Positions 16,071-25,521 of a DNA stretch of 64,000 nt are shown here, in pieces (position 1 is the stretch's first letter; the number at the start of each line of letters is the position of its first letter). Below the pieces are notes generated by a model. It did no database searches. It was not told the origin of the DNA and saw only the letters and a program-made list of their open reading frames with translations. Origin of the DNA: Vibrio pelagius (GTDB lineage Bacteria; Pseudomonadota; Gammaproteobacteria; Enterobacterales; Vibrionaceae); assembly GCF_024347575.1 (NCBI RefSeq), contig NZ_AP025505.1:186001-250000 (forward strand). Reading direction: 5' to 3'. Both the position numbers and the translations under genes were made by a program.

Positions 16071-17837
16071 ATGAATATTGACATTATTGTTGTCGGTGTC
16101 TACTTCGTCTTCATGATCGCTGTAGGTGTCATATTCAAGCGTCTAGCAGGCAACTCAACCAGCGATTACTTTCGTGGGGGAGGCAAAATGCTGTGGTGGA
16201 TGGTGGGCTCCACAGCCTTTATGACCCAATTCAGTGCATGGACGTTCACTGGAGCAGCAGGCAAAGCCTTTACCGATGGTTTCCCTATCATGGTCATTTT
16301 CATGGCCAACGCATTCGGCTTCCTACTTTCTTGGTTGTTTTTCTCCTACCGTTTCCGTCAAATGCGCGTTGTAACCCCAGTAGAAGGTGTACGACGTCGA
16401 TTTGGCACGACAAACGAGCAAGTCTTTACTTGGGCAACCATGCCAACCAGCATCGTTTACACGGGTATTTGGCTCAACGGTCTAGCGCTATTCGTTAGTG
16501 CAGTATTCAAAATCGATATTGAGACAACCATTGTTGTGACCGGTCTGATTGTTCTGTTTATTTCCGTTATAGGCGGCTCTTGGGGTGTGGTTGCGTCCGA
16601 CTTTGTGCAAATGGTCGTCATTATGGCGGTCACCGTCGTGTGTGCCGTTGCAGCCCTTATAAAAATTGGAGGCCCGAGTAATCTAATTGAACAGTTCCCA
16701 GCAGACTCAATTATGGGTGCGAACATGAACTACCCGTTACTGTTCGTGGCATGGTTCATTTTCATGTTTGTTAAACAGCTTCAAAACATCAACAACATGC
16801 AAGACTCATACAGATTCTTGACGGCCAAAGACTCGACCAATGCGCGTAAAGCGGCGCTGCTAGCCTTCGTTCTTATGCTAATCGGTCCTGCGATTTGGTT
16901 CATGCCGCCATGGGTGACAGCGGTTCTTTACCCTGATGCTGCACTAGCCCACGCTGACGCGCTTGGCGGCAAAGCAGCAGATGCGGTTTATCTGGTATTC
17001 GTTGAACGTGTGATGCCTGTCGGTATGGTCGGTCTGCTTATGTCAGCGGTATTTGCGGCAACCATGTCGTCAATGGACTCAGGCCTTAATCGTAACGCGG
17101 GTGTTTTTGTTCGTAACTTCTACAGTCCAATCATCAACAAGAAAGCATCTGAGAAAAAACTGATGCGTGTCAGCCAGGGCGTCACCATGGTGTTTGGCGC
17201 TCTGATTATCGCGGTAGCTCTATTCATCAACTCGCTTCGTGGATTGAGCCTATTTGATGCCATGATGTACGTAAGTACATTGCTACAAATGCCTATCCTA
17301 GTTCCTCTGTTCTTCGGCATGTTCATTAAGAAGACACCAGATTGGGCAGCTTGGGCAACGCTAGCTGTCGGTATGGTGGTCTCTTACATGGTGAGCTTTG
17401 TCATCACACCAGATGTCATCGCGAACCTACTCGGTATCGAGGGCGGCTTCACCAGTCGCGAGGCATCAGACCTAACGGTAATGAATGGCATCATTGGTCA
17501 CCTTGTGTTCACTGGCGGTTTCTTCTGCCTAACCACTAAGTTCTACAAAGAGCCACAAGGCGAACGTAAAACAGAACTTAACGAGTTTTGGACTGATGTG
17601 GCAACCCCTGTTATCGAGGAAGAGGGACAAGATGCGGTCGACCGCCAGCAGCGCAGCATGCTTGGTAAGCTCATCTTAATCTTCGGTGTTTTGGTTGTCG
17701 CTATGGTACTGATACCAAATCCATTCTGGGGTCGCATGGCATTCTTGTTCTGTGGCGGCGTGGTACTAACCGTAGGCGCTTTACTGTTAAAAAGCGCCAA
17801 AGAGACCAAAGTGCTCAAGGTGCAAACTCAAAGTTAA
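16071..17837 (+). CDS. Sodium:solute symporter (SSS family), paralogue B
   Basis: 588 residues, same length as paralogue A and aligned without obvious gaps; differences cluster in short loops and the C-terminal tail. It has the same membrane layout and the same conserved TMSSMDSGLNRNAGVF stretch. The RBS GAGGT lies just before the ATG. Two KdgR-like boxes precede it. It is likely an importer of uronate oligomers or monomers. Long identical DNA stretches shared with paralogue A (for example around 16190-16260) point to recent duplication or gene conversion. Confidence 0.9.
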   Translation: MNIDIIVVGVYFVFMIAVGVIFKRLAGNSTSDYFRGGGKMLWWMVGSTAFMTQFSAWTFTGAAGKAFTDGFPIMVIFMANAFGFLLSWLFFSYRFRQMRVVTPVEGVRRRFGTTNEQVFTWATMPTSIVYTGIWLNGLALFVSAVFKIDIETTIVVTGLIVLFISVIGGSWGVVASDFVQMVVIMAVTVVCAVAALIKIGGPSNLIEQFPADSIMGANMNYPLLFVAWFIFMFVKQLQNINNMQDSYRFLTAKDSTNARKAALLAFVLMLIGPAIWFMPPWVTAVLYPDAALAHADALGGKAADAVYLVFVERVMPVGMVGLLMSAVFAATMSSMDSGLNRNAGVFVRNFYSPIINKKASEKKLMRVSQGVTMVFGALIIAVALFINSLRGLSLFDAMMYVSTLLQMPILVPLFFGMFIKKTPDWAAWATLAVGMVVSYMVSFVITPDVIANLLGIEGGFTSREASDLTVMNGIIGHLVFTGGFFCLTTKFYKEPQGERKTELNEFWTDVATPVIEEEGQDAVDRQQRSMLGKLILIFGVLVVAMVLIPNPFWGRMAFLFCGGVVLTVGALLLKSAKETKVLKVQTQS

Positions 17838-17847
17838 CGTAACGACA

Positions 17848-17875
17848 AGGGGCTGGCCACCAGCCCCTATTTTGC
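17848..17875 (+). terminator. Terminator after symporter B
   Basis: AGGGGCTG (17848-17855) and CAGCCCCT (17861-17868) form an 8-bp stem with a 5-nt loop, followed by ATTTTG. A GC-rich stem with a modest T run; uxaC then needs its own promoter in the next 80 bp. Confidence 0.7.
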
Positions 17876-17957
17876 GTTTAGCAAACCGTTAGCGACCAGT
17901 GACCTATTTCATCATTGTAACCAATGTCACTGTTGAGTTTTCAAAAAATATTTCGAG

Positions 17958-19400
17958 ATGAAACCCATGAACCAATACATCCATGACGATTTTCTTCTAA
18001 CCTCAGATTTGGCTCGCCGCTTGTTTCATGACTATGCCAAAGCCATGCCGATTATTGATTATCACAATCACCTAGATGCAAAGCAGATCTGGGAAAACCA
18101 CCGTCCGAGTAACATCGCTGAATGCTGGCTGCATAGTGATCATTATTTATGGCGAGCGATGCGCAGCAATGGAATTGAAGAACACTATATAACTGGCGAC
18201 GCTTCCGATATGGAAAAGTTCGCAAAGTGGTGTCAAACGGCCCCTTACCTACTCGGCAACCCGCTTTACCAGTGGTCTCACCTAGAGCTAGAGCGATTCT
18301 TCAATTGTTCACTAATATTGAATCCAGACAATTGCGATGCTATTTGGTCACACTGTGAAGCCGAGCTTGCTACATCCAGACTCACAACTCAGAATGTCTT
18401 AAAGCAGTGCAACGTCACCGCCCTTTGCACGACAGACTCACCGCTCTCCGATCTTCGCTATCACCAACTGATTGCCGAGTCCGACTTTGACGTTGAGGTG
18501 CTTCCTACATTTAGAGCAGACGAACTCTTTGCGTTTGACTCGCCAACTGCATTTCTCAATATGATTGATACATTGAGCACAATCACTGCTCTTCATATTG
18601 CCTCCATCAATGACTTCCTCAACGCGATTTCAAAGCGAGTCGAAGCATTTCATGACGCTGGCTGCCGGTTGTCCGATCTTGGGCTCACTCAGGTGAATTT
18701 TGCTCCTTGCTCAGACAATACGGCTCAGAAACTGTTTGAGAAACTGCTATCCGGGCAAGTCCTCAAAGATACCGAAAGCACACAGCTTAGCTCTTATCTA
18801 TTCAACCAATTAGGTCAACACTATCACAGCCGTGGCTGGGCAATGCAGCTCCATATAGGCGTTCTGGTTAATGTCAACGAACGCAGAAAACAGGAGCTTG
18901 GCGGTGGCACCGGATTTAGCGTTATGAATGATCGCCTCATTGCCGAAAACCTAACCCAACTTCTCAGTCAATTAGATTTAACCAACCAGCTACCGAAGAC
19001 GGTATTGTACAGCATCAATCCGAATCACAATGCGTTACTCAGTTGTATTGCCGGAGCTTTTCAAGACAGTGACTCCCCCGCTGGAAAAATCCAATTTGGC
19101 GCAGCATGGTGGTTTAACGACCACAAAGACGGCATGGAAGCGCAGCTCACCACATTAAAGAACTTAGGAACTCTAGGGCGATTCATCGGTATGTTGACCG
19201 ATTCTCGCAATGTATTTTCCATGAGTCGTCACGAATATTTCCGCCGTGTACTCTGCAACCAACTCGCCTCATGGGTTGAAAATGGCGAGCTTCCAAATAA
19301 TGACGCTCTGCTCAAAGAAACCATCGAAAACATCTGTTATTACAACGCAGAGCGCTACTTTAATTTTCCTCAATCCGAACTCACAGGGGATGCTCAATGA
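17958..19400 (+). CDS. uxaC: Uronate isomerase UxaC
   Basis: 480 residues of the UxaC amidohydrolase-fold family, which interconverts D-glucuronate with D-fructuronate and D-galacturonate with D-tagaturonate. The metal-binding start IIDYHNHLDAKQI and the late motifs WWFNDHKDGMEAQL and LTDSRNVFSMSRHEYFRR are clear. An in-frame ATG nine bases later (17967) has better RBS spacing and may be the real start. Its stop overlaps the next gene by ATGA, so both are co-translated. Its presence means the locus must produce free saturated GlcA or GalA; the following reductase (uxuB/uxaB) is not in the window. Confidence 0.95.
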   Translation: MKPMNQYIHDDFLLTSDLARRLFHDYAKAMPIIDYHNHLDAKQIWENHRPSNIAECWLHSDHYLWRAMRSNGIEEHYITGDASDMEKFAKWCQTAPYLLGNPLYQWSHLELERFFNCSLILNPDNCDAIWSHCEAELATSRLTTQNVLKQCNVTALCTTDSPLSDLRYHQLIAESDFDVEVLPTFRADELFAFDSPTAFLNMIDTLSTITALHIASINDFLNAISKRVEAFHDAGCRLSDLGLTQVNFAPCSDNTAQKLFEKLLSGQVLKDTESTQLSSYLFNQLGQHYHSRGWAMQLHIGVLVNVNERRKQELGGGTGFSVMNDRLIAENLTQLLSQLDLTNQLPKTVLYSINPNHNALLSCIAGAFQDSDSPAGKIQFGAAWWFNDHKDGMEAQLTTLKNLGTLGRFIGMLTDSRNVFSMSRHEYFRRVLCNQLASWVENGELPNNDALLKETIENICYYNAERYFNFPQSELTGDAQ

Positions 19401-21433
19401 TCCAGTTTAGCGAACAACAAATCCAATCCATCAAACAGCGCGCTTCTGAGCAAACCATCGCCCAACTAATAGAAGACAATCGTGTTGTGCTTAATAGCGA
19501 CACCTTGGTTCCCCCTGATGGTCGTGCGACTTGGAACCTCTATTACTTTTGCCCTGAACATGGCGTCCGCCTAACGTGGGATCGTGAAAAACCCCTCTCA
19601 CACTGCTGCCCTGTTGACGGCAAAGAGTTTACAGGTGAACCTTATGACGGCGCTTGGTGGCGATGGCTAAATGGCCTGAATGCAAAAGCGTGCTACGACC
19701 TTGGCTTACTGTGGAATCTAACCGGTGAGCAACGTTTCTTTGACAAGGTAAAAGACATCCTACTCCAATCCGCTAAATACTATCCGGATTACGAGGTTCA
19801 TGGCGGTATCCCGTACAACGGCCCCGGTAAAGCCAATGCGCAAACCCTATGCGAGGCAAACTGTCACCTAGATCTTGCTCGCGGTTATGACTTCATTCGT
19901 GAGCAACTGACCTCGGACGAGCAGTCGTACATCGAACAGCGCCTATTGCGTGAAGGGGCTGAGTTTTTAATGGAGTACCGAACTGACCAGCTCCACAACC
20001 ATGAGATGAAAATCAACGCCACGATTGGTGTCATTGGGCTTATCTTAGAAGAGAGCCGCTACATCGATTTTGCTCTGAATACTGACTACGGAATCCATTA
20101 TCAACTTAACCATGGCTGCTCAGAAGAGGGAATGTGGTTTGAAGGTTCGATTCACTATCACTACTACGCCTTACAAGCGCTGTTGAACTTTGAAAAGATT
20201 GCCTACTCGACGCCTCATTCAGTAAGCTCAAATCCTAACTTTCTGAAGATGCTCAAGTTCCCTCTCAACTTAGTGCTTAATACGGGTGATTTCCCTCGTC
20301 TCAATGACTGTATCGCCGGCCAAGAGCGCATTACTCATTCACACCTGTTTGAGTTTGCCTACGCGCAGTACCCTTGTGATGAGTTTGCGAGTGTTCTAAC
20401 CAACATCTATCACAACATCTCTAGGGATAACATCGATGCGCTACTTTACGGTGTTGATGAACTGCCAAAGGCGGTGCCATTGCAATGTCAATCTATCCAT
20501 ACCGCTCAAGCAGGCGTGACGATTCATTACGACCAGAGCAATGATCATTCGCTACTTCTCAAGCACAGTCCGTATGGCGGTGAACACGATCACTACGATC
20601 GATTGGGCTTAATCATTGTTCGCAATGGCAAGGAGATCCTGCCCGATCTCGGCACCACCGGGTATGGCGCAGAGCTGCACTACGGCTACTACAAGAATAC
20701 CGCTACGCATAACACTCTCGTCGTGAATCAACAGAATCAATCGCCAATCGACCCTATACTGCTTCATTTCTCGGACTCACCGATTTGCAAAGTTATAGAT
20801 ACGCTTGCTGATTGGAACCAACCACCAGCGGAAGTCGATAGTCACACCATTGAGCAATGGGATAGTCAGGCATATCAGAACGTTATGTTCAGACGTATCT
20901 TATTCTGTGTTGGTGAAGCCTATGTTGAAGCCAACCTGATCGCCAATCCACATCAGCAACAGTTGGATTTGACCTACCACGTTCGCGGTGAGCATACCGA
21001 CACGGATAACTTTGAGAACTGCTCTAACCCGTTGCCGGGCGCACTCAACCGGATGACAAATACACGTCAGTTAAGCTCGGTTTCAGCACACTCCCATCAC
21101 TATACCATTGAAGGACAAACACCATTTAGCCAGAGAATGGTATTCAGTTCGCCATGTGATGTCTTGATTGGTGAAGCGCCAGATAACCCTGCGACTTCAA
21201 ACCTTGCATACACCTTGATTCGCTCTAATGCGACCGCGTTAAACACCTTGGTGCTACACGACCTATCGGAAAGCGCAGAGCTTCTACTTGAAGACGTCTC
21301 TTGGAACGACACTGAAATCACATTCAGTATCAATCAAGATGGTAACAAAACGACCATCACCTATAACTTGCATTCGCATTCATTGCGAACTCGCAGTTGG
21401 CGCCCTGAACACGAGAAACTGACATTCAGTTAA
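19397..21433 (+). CDS. Cytoplasmic heparinase II/III-family lyase (oligouronate exolyase candidate)
   Basis: 678 residues without a signal peptide. An alpha-toroid N-terminal half (HNHEMKINATIG, EGMWFEGSIHYHYYALQAL) is followed by a heparinase II/III-like beta-sandwich with HSPYGGEHDHYDRLG and LPDLGTTGYG. This layout is shared by PL15, PL17 and related families, several of which are exo-acting oligouronide lyases. It has no export signal and is coupled to uxaC by a 4-bp overlap, so it probably splits imported oligomers to unsaturated monomer plus saturated GlcA or GalA. The exact PL family cannot be fixed by eye. Confidence 0.82.
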   Translation: MIQFSEQQIQSIKQRASEQTIAQLIEDNRVVLNSDTLVPPDGRATWNLYYFCPEHGVRLTWDREKPLSHCCPVDGKEFTGEPYDGAWWRWLNGLNAKACYDLGLLWNLTGEQRFFDKVKDILLQSAKYYPDYEVHGGIPYNGPGKANAQTLCEANCHLDLARGYDFIREQLTSDEQSYIEQRLLREGAEFLMEYRTDQLHNHEMKINATIGVIGLILEESRYIDFALNTDYGIHYQLNHGCSEEGMWFEGSIHYHYYALQALLNFEKIAYSTPHSVSSNPNFLKMLKFPLNLVLNTGDFPRLNDCIAGQERITHSHLFEFAYAQYPCDEFASVLTNIYHNISRDNIDALLYGVDELPKAVPLQCQSIHTAQAGVTIHYDQSNDHSLLLKHSPYGGEHDHYDRLGLIIVRNGKEILPDLGTTGYGAELHYGYYKNTATHNTLVVNQQNQSPIDPILLHFSDSPICKVIDTLADWNQPPAEVDSHTIEQWDSQAYQNVMFRRILFCVGEAYVEANLIANPHQQQLDLTYHVRGEHTDTDNFENCSNPLPGALNRMTNTRQLSSVSAHSHHYTIEGQTPFSQRMVFSSPCDVLIGEAPDNPATSNLAYTLIRSNATALNTLVLHDLSESAELLLEDVSWNDTEITFSINQDGNKTTITYNLHSHSLRTRSWRPEHEKLTFS

Positions 21434-21439
21434 TTGATA

Positions 21440-21475
21440 AAGCCAGCTCTTTCCACAGAGAGCTGGCTTCAGTTC
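21440..21475 (+). terminator. Terminator of uxaC-lyase operon
   Basis: A 10-bp stem AGCCAGCTCT (21441-21450) and AGAGCTGGCT (21459-21468) with an 8-nt loop; the T run after it is weak. The remaining 260 bp to the next gene are AT-rich and hold no other recognisable feature. Confidence 0.6.
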
Positions 21476-21736
21476 TATGAAAACCTTATGTAACTTGGAA
21501 CTCCAATCGAGAGTTTGAGTCTATTGGGATGATTTCAAACATATAAAATTACTGCGACCTCAGTTTTTACAATGAGATAATCTTCAGAAAAACATTAGTT
21601 AAAAGGAGCTAAAACTCTTAGGATATCTACGAAAGCGGACAAACTCCCTTACATTCGTTTAGTGTTATAACCTCTATTCTAAAGCCTCTAAGCTAAAGTC
21701 AGATATAATCACAGCGATAACGCAAGTCGCGAAGAG

Positions 21737-22456
21737 TTGTTTAAAAGGCCAAATCATATCGTGAATAATACACGCAACATTCAGTCAGTAGAGCGCACTT
21801 TCTTAATACTCGAGACTCTATCTCTAAGCCCAACAGAACTATCCCTTCATGAGATCAGTGTAAGTGTCGGCCTTAACAAAACCACAGCTCATGGCTTACT
21901 CGCGACACTGCACTCGCTCGGTTATGTCACAAAAAACAAAGCGGGGTATGGTTTAGGTTTACGCTTTAGAGAGCTCTCAAAGCCATTGGAACAAAAAGAC
22001 GAGGCGATCCGTTCACACTTCTATCCTTTAATTGAACGTATGGCAAAAATGACAGACAACACTGCTTATCTCGCTGTCCAAAGCGGCGCGCAAGAGTATC
22101 TGTACATCGATGCTGTTGAGAAGAACAACCCGTTAACCATTCGCAGCCCCCGTGGTAAACGAGAGGGGCTCATATCGTCGGCAATAGGAAAGGTATTCCT
22201 GTCGTTCGACGACTCTCTACTTCGTCACCTAAGACTCAAAGGACAGGTATCGTCGCAACTCGAAAAAGAGCTAGCAAAAGTCAAAAAACGAGGCTTCGCA
22301 CTCGACTTGGAGCAAGCGGAACCAAATCTACACTGTCTGGCAATTCCTTTGTACCAAGAAGGTGAACTCGTTGCTGTAGCTGGTGTCAGTGGCGATGCTA
22401 AAGAACTCACTCAAGCTCGGTTGGAACACTTCGCTAACCTGTTTCTAAGTAAATGA
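21737..22456 (+). CDS. IclR-family transcriptional regulator (second of the locus)
   Basis: About 239 residues: N-terminal winged HTH (SVERTFLILETLSLSPTELS, then VGLNKTTAHGLLATLHSLGY) and a C-terminal IclR effector domain (SAIGKVFLSF, LHCLAIPLY). It is distinct from KdgR, more compact and without the GRRNPLYST stretch. The start is uncertain: TTG at 21737 or GTG at 21761 (MNNTRNIQSVERT). Lying just after the uxaC-lyase operon, it may answer to a different uronate such as glucuronate; this is inference. Confidence 0.85.
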   Translation: MFKRPNHIVNNTRNIQSVERTFLILETLSLSPTELSLHEISVSVGLNKTTAHGLLATLHSLGYVTKNKAGYGLGLRFRELSKPLEQKDEAIRSHFYPLIERMAKMTDNTAYLAVQSGAQEYLYIDAVEKNNPLTIRSPRGKREGLISSAIGKVFLSFDDSLLRHLRLKGQVSSQLEKELAKVKKRGFALDLEQAEPNLHCLAIPLYQEGELVAVAGVSGDAKELTQARLEHFANLFLSK

Positions 22457-22594
22457 TCAAGGCAAGATTGTTCGCTCGCTTACCTCTCCGTTCGACATTA
22501 TCGAATATATAGGCGTTAATTGTTACCTTGACGCCTGTTGGTATCGACGTCCAATAGAATAATCGACATCAAAGCAATAAATTGAGGAGAAGAA

Positions 22595-23284
22595 ATGTCG
22601 ACTGTTTTAATTACCGGCGCAAATCGTGGGCTAGGACTGGAATTTGTACAACAGTATCTAAACAAAGGGTGGGATGTTATTGCCACCTGTCGTTCGCCAG
22701 AGAGTGCTGAGAATTTAGTAGAGCTGTCACACACGGCCAACGTTGAATTGATAAAGCTCGATGTGACTATAGAGGAAGATATCAATCAGTTGGGCAAGTC
22801 CCTCCAAAATAGAGCCATTGACCACCTAGTTCTTAATGCAGGCGTATTGGGAGAAAACTGCTCAACACTTGGCGAAATGACACAATCTAAGTGGCTAGAA
22901 GTGTTGAACATTAACACCGTCGCCCCTGCACTGATCATTCAAGCATTGAGAAACAATGTCGCTTCAAGCGAGCTAAAAACTATCGTAGGAATTTCCAGCC
23001 GAGTGGCCAGTATTGGCGACAATGGTTCTGGTAACATGTATAGCTACAGAACGTCTAAAGCTGCGCTCAACCAGATCCTAGTCTCTGCAGCGAGAAACCT
23101 TGCAGAGTACGGAGTAAAAACACTCGCGGTCCACCCAGGCTGGGTTCAAACAGACATGGGTGGAACAGACGCTACTTTTACCGCTCAAGAGAGCGTCTCA
23201 GGGATTATCGCTGTTGCGGAATCCCTGCCGTTCGAAGAGTCTGGTAGTTTCAAAGTATTCGATGGTTCAGAGGTTGAATGGTAA
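22595..23284 (+). CDS. Short-chain dehydrogenase/reductase (SDR)
   Basis: 229 residues, single SDR domain: cofactor motif TGANRGLG at 7-14, LNAGVLG at about 83-89, catalytic serine in GISSRVAS and YRTSK. The pattern resembles the sniffer/CsgA-like carbonyl reductases. The substrate is unknown. RBS GAGGAG lies 7-12 bases before the ATG. A hairpin follows the gene. No clear link to the uronate locus. Confidence 0.88.
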   Translation: MSTVLITGANRGLGLEFVQQYLNKGWDVIATCRSPESAENLVELSHTANVELIKLDVTIEEDINQLGKSLQNRAIDHLVLNAGVLGENCSTLGEMTQSKWLEVLNINTVAPALIIQALRNNVASSELKTIVGISSRVASIGDNGSGNMYSYRTSKAALNQILVSAARNLAEYGVKTLAVHPGWVQTDMGGTDATFTAQESVSGIIAVAESLPFEESGSFKVFDGSEVEW

Positions 23285-23304
23285 TCCTCCAACCTTTTAA
23301 AACG

Positions 23305-23345
23305 AAAACAGCCCCAAACTGTTGAGTTCTGGGGCTACTTTTGTC
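23305..23345. terminator. Hairpin between convergent SDR and pirin genes
   Basis: AGCCCCA (23310-23316) and TGGGGCT (23330-23336) with a 13-nt loop, then ACTTTTGT on the plus strand and TGTTTTCGTTTT on the minus strand. Confidence 0.65.
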
Positions 23346-23371
23346 AATTAGGCAGGAGGGTTAGAGCTTCA

Positions 23372-24067
23372 CTACGGCAGATCAAACACCAGTGCCGTTA
23401 CTGATTCATTTGATTGGTTAGCAAAACTCAATTGGCTCTGAGCTTCGATTTTCGCACCATCTCCAGAGGTGAGAAGTACGTCATCAACCGATAGCTGCCC
23501 TGTTACTTGATGAACATACACCTTCCGGTCATTGGCAATCGGCAGTTCAATACTCTGTCCCGGTTCAAGGATAAGTTGGAACAGTGAAGCATCTTGTTTT
23601 ATATGTAAGGTACCATCGCGACCATCGGGAGTTACTATAGCCGTAAGGCCAGTGTTCTTACCAAAATATTTCTGTTGGTAACCCGGCTTGTTACCAGAGG
23701 TATTTGGTTGAATCCAAATTTGTAGGAATTTTAAGTCCTCACTTTGTGAACCGTTGTATTCACTGTGATAAATACCACTGCCGGCAGACATAAGTTGGAA
23801 CTCTCCAGCAGGTAGCGTTTGTACATTACCTTCGCTGTCTTTATGCTCAATCACACCCTCTAGGACGTAACTAATGATCTCCATGTCACGGTGTCCATGG
23901 GTATCGAAGCCCGCGCCCGGCTTGACTAAGTCATCATTGATCACACGCAAAGCCGAAAACCCCATGTGTTTTGGATCGTAGTAGTGACCAAATGAGAATG
24001 TATGTTTGCTATCTAACCAACCGAAGTTTGCTGTTCCTCGATCGTTTGCATGACGTAATGTGATCAT
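23372..24067 (-). CDS. Pirin family protein (YhhW-like quercetinase)
   Basis: 231 residues of the pirin/bicupin family. The N-terminal cupin carries the metal ligands in FDTHGHRDMEIISY (about 55-68) and IYHSEYN (about 98-104). Family members such as YhhW oxidise quercetin in vitro, but the physiological role is unclear. It is preceded, 25 bp upstream, by the DoxX gene, so the two are probably one operon, as is common for pirin and DoxX. Confidence 0.9.
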   Translation of the reverse strand: MITLRHANDRGTANFGWLDSKHTFSFGHYYDPKHMGFSALRVINDDLVKPGAGFDTHGHRDMEIISYVLEGVIEHKDSEGNVQTLPAGEFQLMSAGSGIYHSEYNGSQSEDLKFLQIWIQPNTSGNKPGYQQKYFGKNTGLTAIVTPDGRDGTLHIKQDASLFQLILEPGQSIELPIANDRKVYVHQVTGQLSVDDVLLTSGDGAKIEAQSQLSFANQSNESVTALVFDLP

Positions 24068-24092
24068 AATGGTTTCCCCTTCAGCTTCCGGC

Positions 24093-24536
24093 TTAAGCCA
24101 ATTTTTTAGCTAATATTTCGTCAATTGCTGCTTTCCCTGCGCCCGAGAACGCCAAAGAGACACTTGCGGCAAGCAGTGCTAAGCCAAACTCGTAACCATT
24201 ATTTGACATGAACAGACCGTTTTCAAAATGGACCGAGAAAATAGCCACTAACATGGTTACCGCTAGTACCGCCGCAGCCGGACGTGTAAGCAACCCTAAA
24301 AAAATAAATAGGCCACCGAAGAACTCTGCGCTGCCTGCCAAGAAGGCCATCAACATCCCAGGGCCAAGTCCAATTGATGCCATCCATTGTCCTGTGCCCT
24401 CAAGGCCATAACCACCAAACCAGCCAAATAGTTTCTGAGCACCGTGTGCCATAAAGATAACACCAACGGGGACTCGAAGTGCCAGTGCACCAAAGCCAGC
24501 GTTAGATTGTGCGAGTTTTTGAAGAAGTGCTTTCAT
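24093..24536 (-). CDS. DoxX family membrane protein
   Basis: 147 residues with four membrane segments and the DoxX start LALRVPVGVIFMAHGAQKLFGWFGG. It belongs to the DoxX/YphA group of small inner membrane proteins, with proposed redox roles. It is first in an operon with pirin. Upstream are 287 bp of AT-rich spacer shared with the divergent VOC gene. Confidence 0.9.
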   Translation of the reverse strand: MKALLQKLAQSNAGFGALALRVPVGVIFMAHGAQKLFGWFGGYGLEGTGQWMASIGLGPGMLMAFLAGSAEFFGGLFIFLGLLTRPAAAVLAVTMLVAIFSVHFENGLFMSNNGYEFGLALLAASVSLAFSGAGKAAIDEILAKKLA

Positions 24537-24835
24537 AGTTGTGTCCTTAAAGTTATTCGATCAATGTGAGGTCGCTTAACTGCTCTCCCTCAGCTGTTGA
24601 TGAACAGTCTAGGCGGCACGGCTAACAGAAAGAATCCGGTAGTTTTGATGCATTAATTCAAATTTTTCGAACAAGATTCATTGAACTATTTCTCGAATCA
24701 AATTGATAACATAAAATTATTATTAATATAAATTATGATAATTTCATTTAATTAAAGTAAGCCCCTATTATTCTCTCCATCGAAGCGAAACGCTGAAAAC
24801 AAGACAATTTATCTAGACAGATTTTGGAGCAGAAT

Positions 24836-25327
24836 ATGAAAATGAATCACGTTGGTATCATGGTTGGCGATATGGACAAAGCGGTAGAGTTCTACACGAA
24901 AGCCCTAGGTCTTCGCGTTGTAATGAACAACACCAAAGTGATGGAAGAGCGTGAGTCAGCAATTGGCCGTATGTGTATTGCTGTGTTTGGTGAAGGTTTC
25001 AAAGGTTTCAACATTGCTCACCTAGTAACATCAGATGGTATTGGCGTAGAGCTGTTCGAAATGGTTGACCGTGAAGAGCGTCATAACGTTGACTTCTCTC
25101 GTCTAGGTATCTTCCACTTCTGTTTGCAGCTACCAAAAGAGCAGTTTGAATCAGCGATCCAACGTGTTGAAGAGTTTGGCGGTAAAGTACGTATGGATAT
25201 CATGCGCTACCACCCAGAAGACGACGCTAAGCAAGCACAAATGGTTTACCTAGAAGACCCGTTTGGTAACTTATTTGAGTTCTACTCACACTCTTACGAA
25301 GATACCTACGCTTCAGATTACGAGTAA
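24836..25327 (+). CDS. VOC-superfamily (glyoxalase/bleomycin resistance) protein
   Basis: 163 residues with one vicinal-oxygen-chelate domain: start MNHVGIMVGDMDKAVEFYTKALG, and end VYLEDPFGNLFEFYSHSYE with the glutamate ligand. The ATG at 24836 has GGAG six bases upstream and was preferred over a TTG at 24824. The second half retains FHFCLQLPKEQ, where a metal histidine is expected. The reaction is not known. A strong hairpin follows. Confidence 0.88.
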   Translation: MKMNHVGIMVGDMDKAVEFYTKALGLRVVMNNTKVMEERESAIGRMCIAVFGEGFKGFNIAHLVTSDGIGVELFEMVDREERHNVDFSRLGIFHFCLQLPKEQFESAIQRVEEFGGKVRMDIMRYHPEDDAKQAQMVYLEDPFGNLFEFYSHSYEDTYASDYE

Positions 25328-25356
25328 TTTCCTAACTCAGAAATGAACGACTTTTC

Positions 25357-25396
25357 AATGCCCTTTAGCGACTATTGCTAATGGGCATTTTCGATC
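25357..25396 (+). terminator. Terminator after the VOC gene
   Basis: A long stem AATGCCC-T-TTAGC (25357-25369) and GCTAA-T-GGGCATT (25377-25389) with a 7-nt loop and one T-T mismatch, followed by TTCGATCTTTT. Confidence 0.75.
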
Positions 25397-25521
25397 TTTT
25401 GATGACACTTTAAGTCATCAATGGGTTAGTCGTATTTAAGCGCAATAGATTGATAGTTATCGCGTCACTTCCTCGCCCAAGGTGGCATCCCGCAACAATG
25501 CCATTGACATAGAATCCAAAA

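Noticed and set aside
16193..16498. Long shadow frames inside both symporters, katG and other genes
   Set aside because: They are other-frame echoes of strong coding regions with no RBS or domain; the same shadow appears in both symporter copies because the DNA is duplicated.
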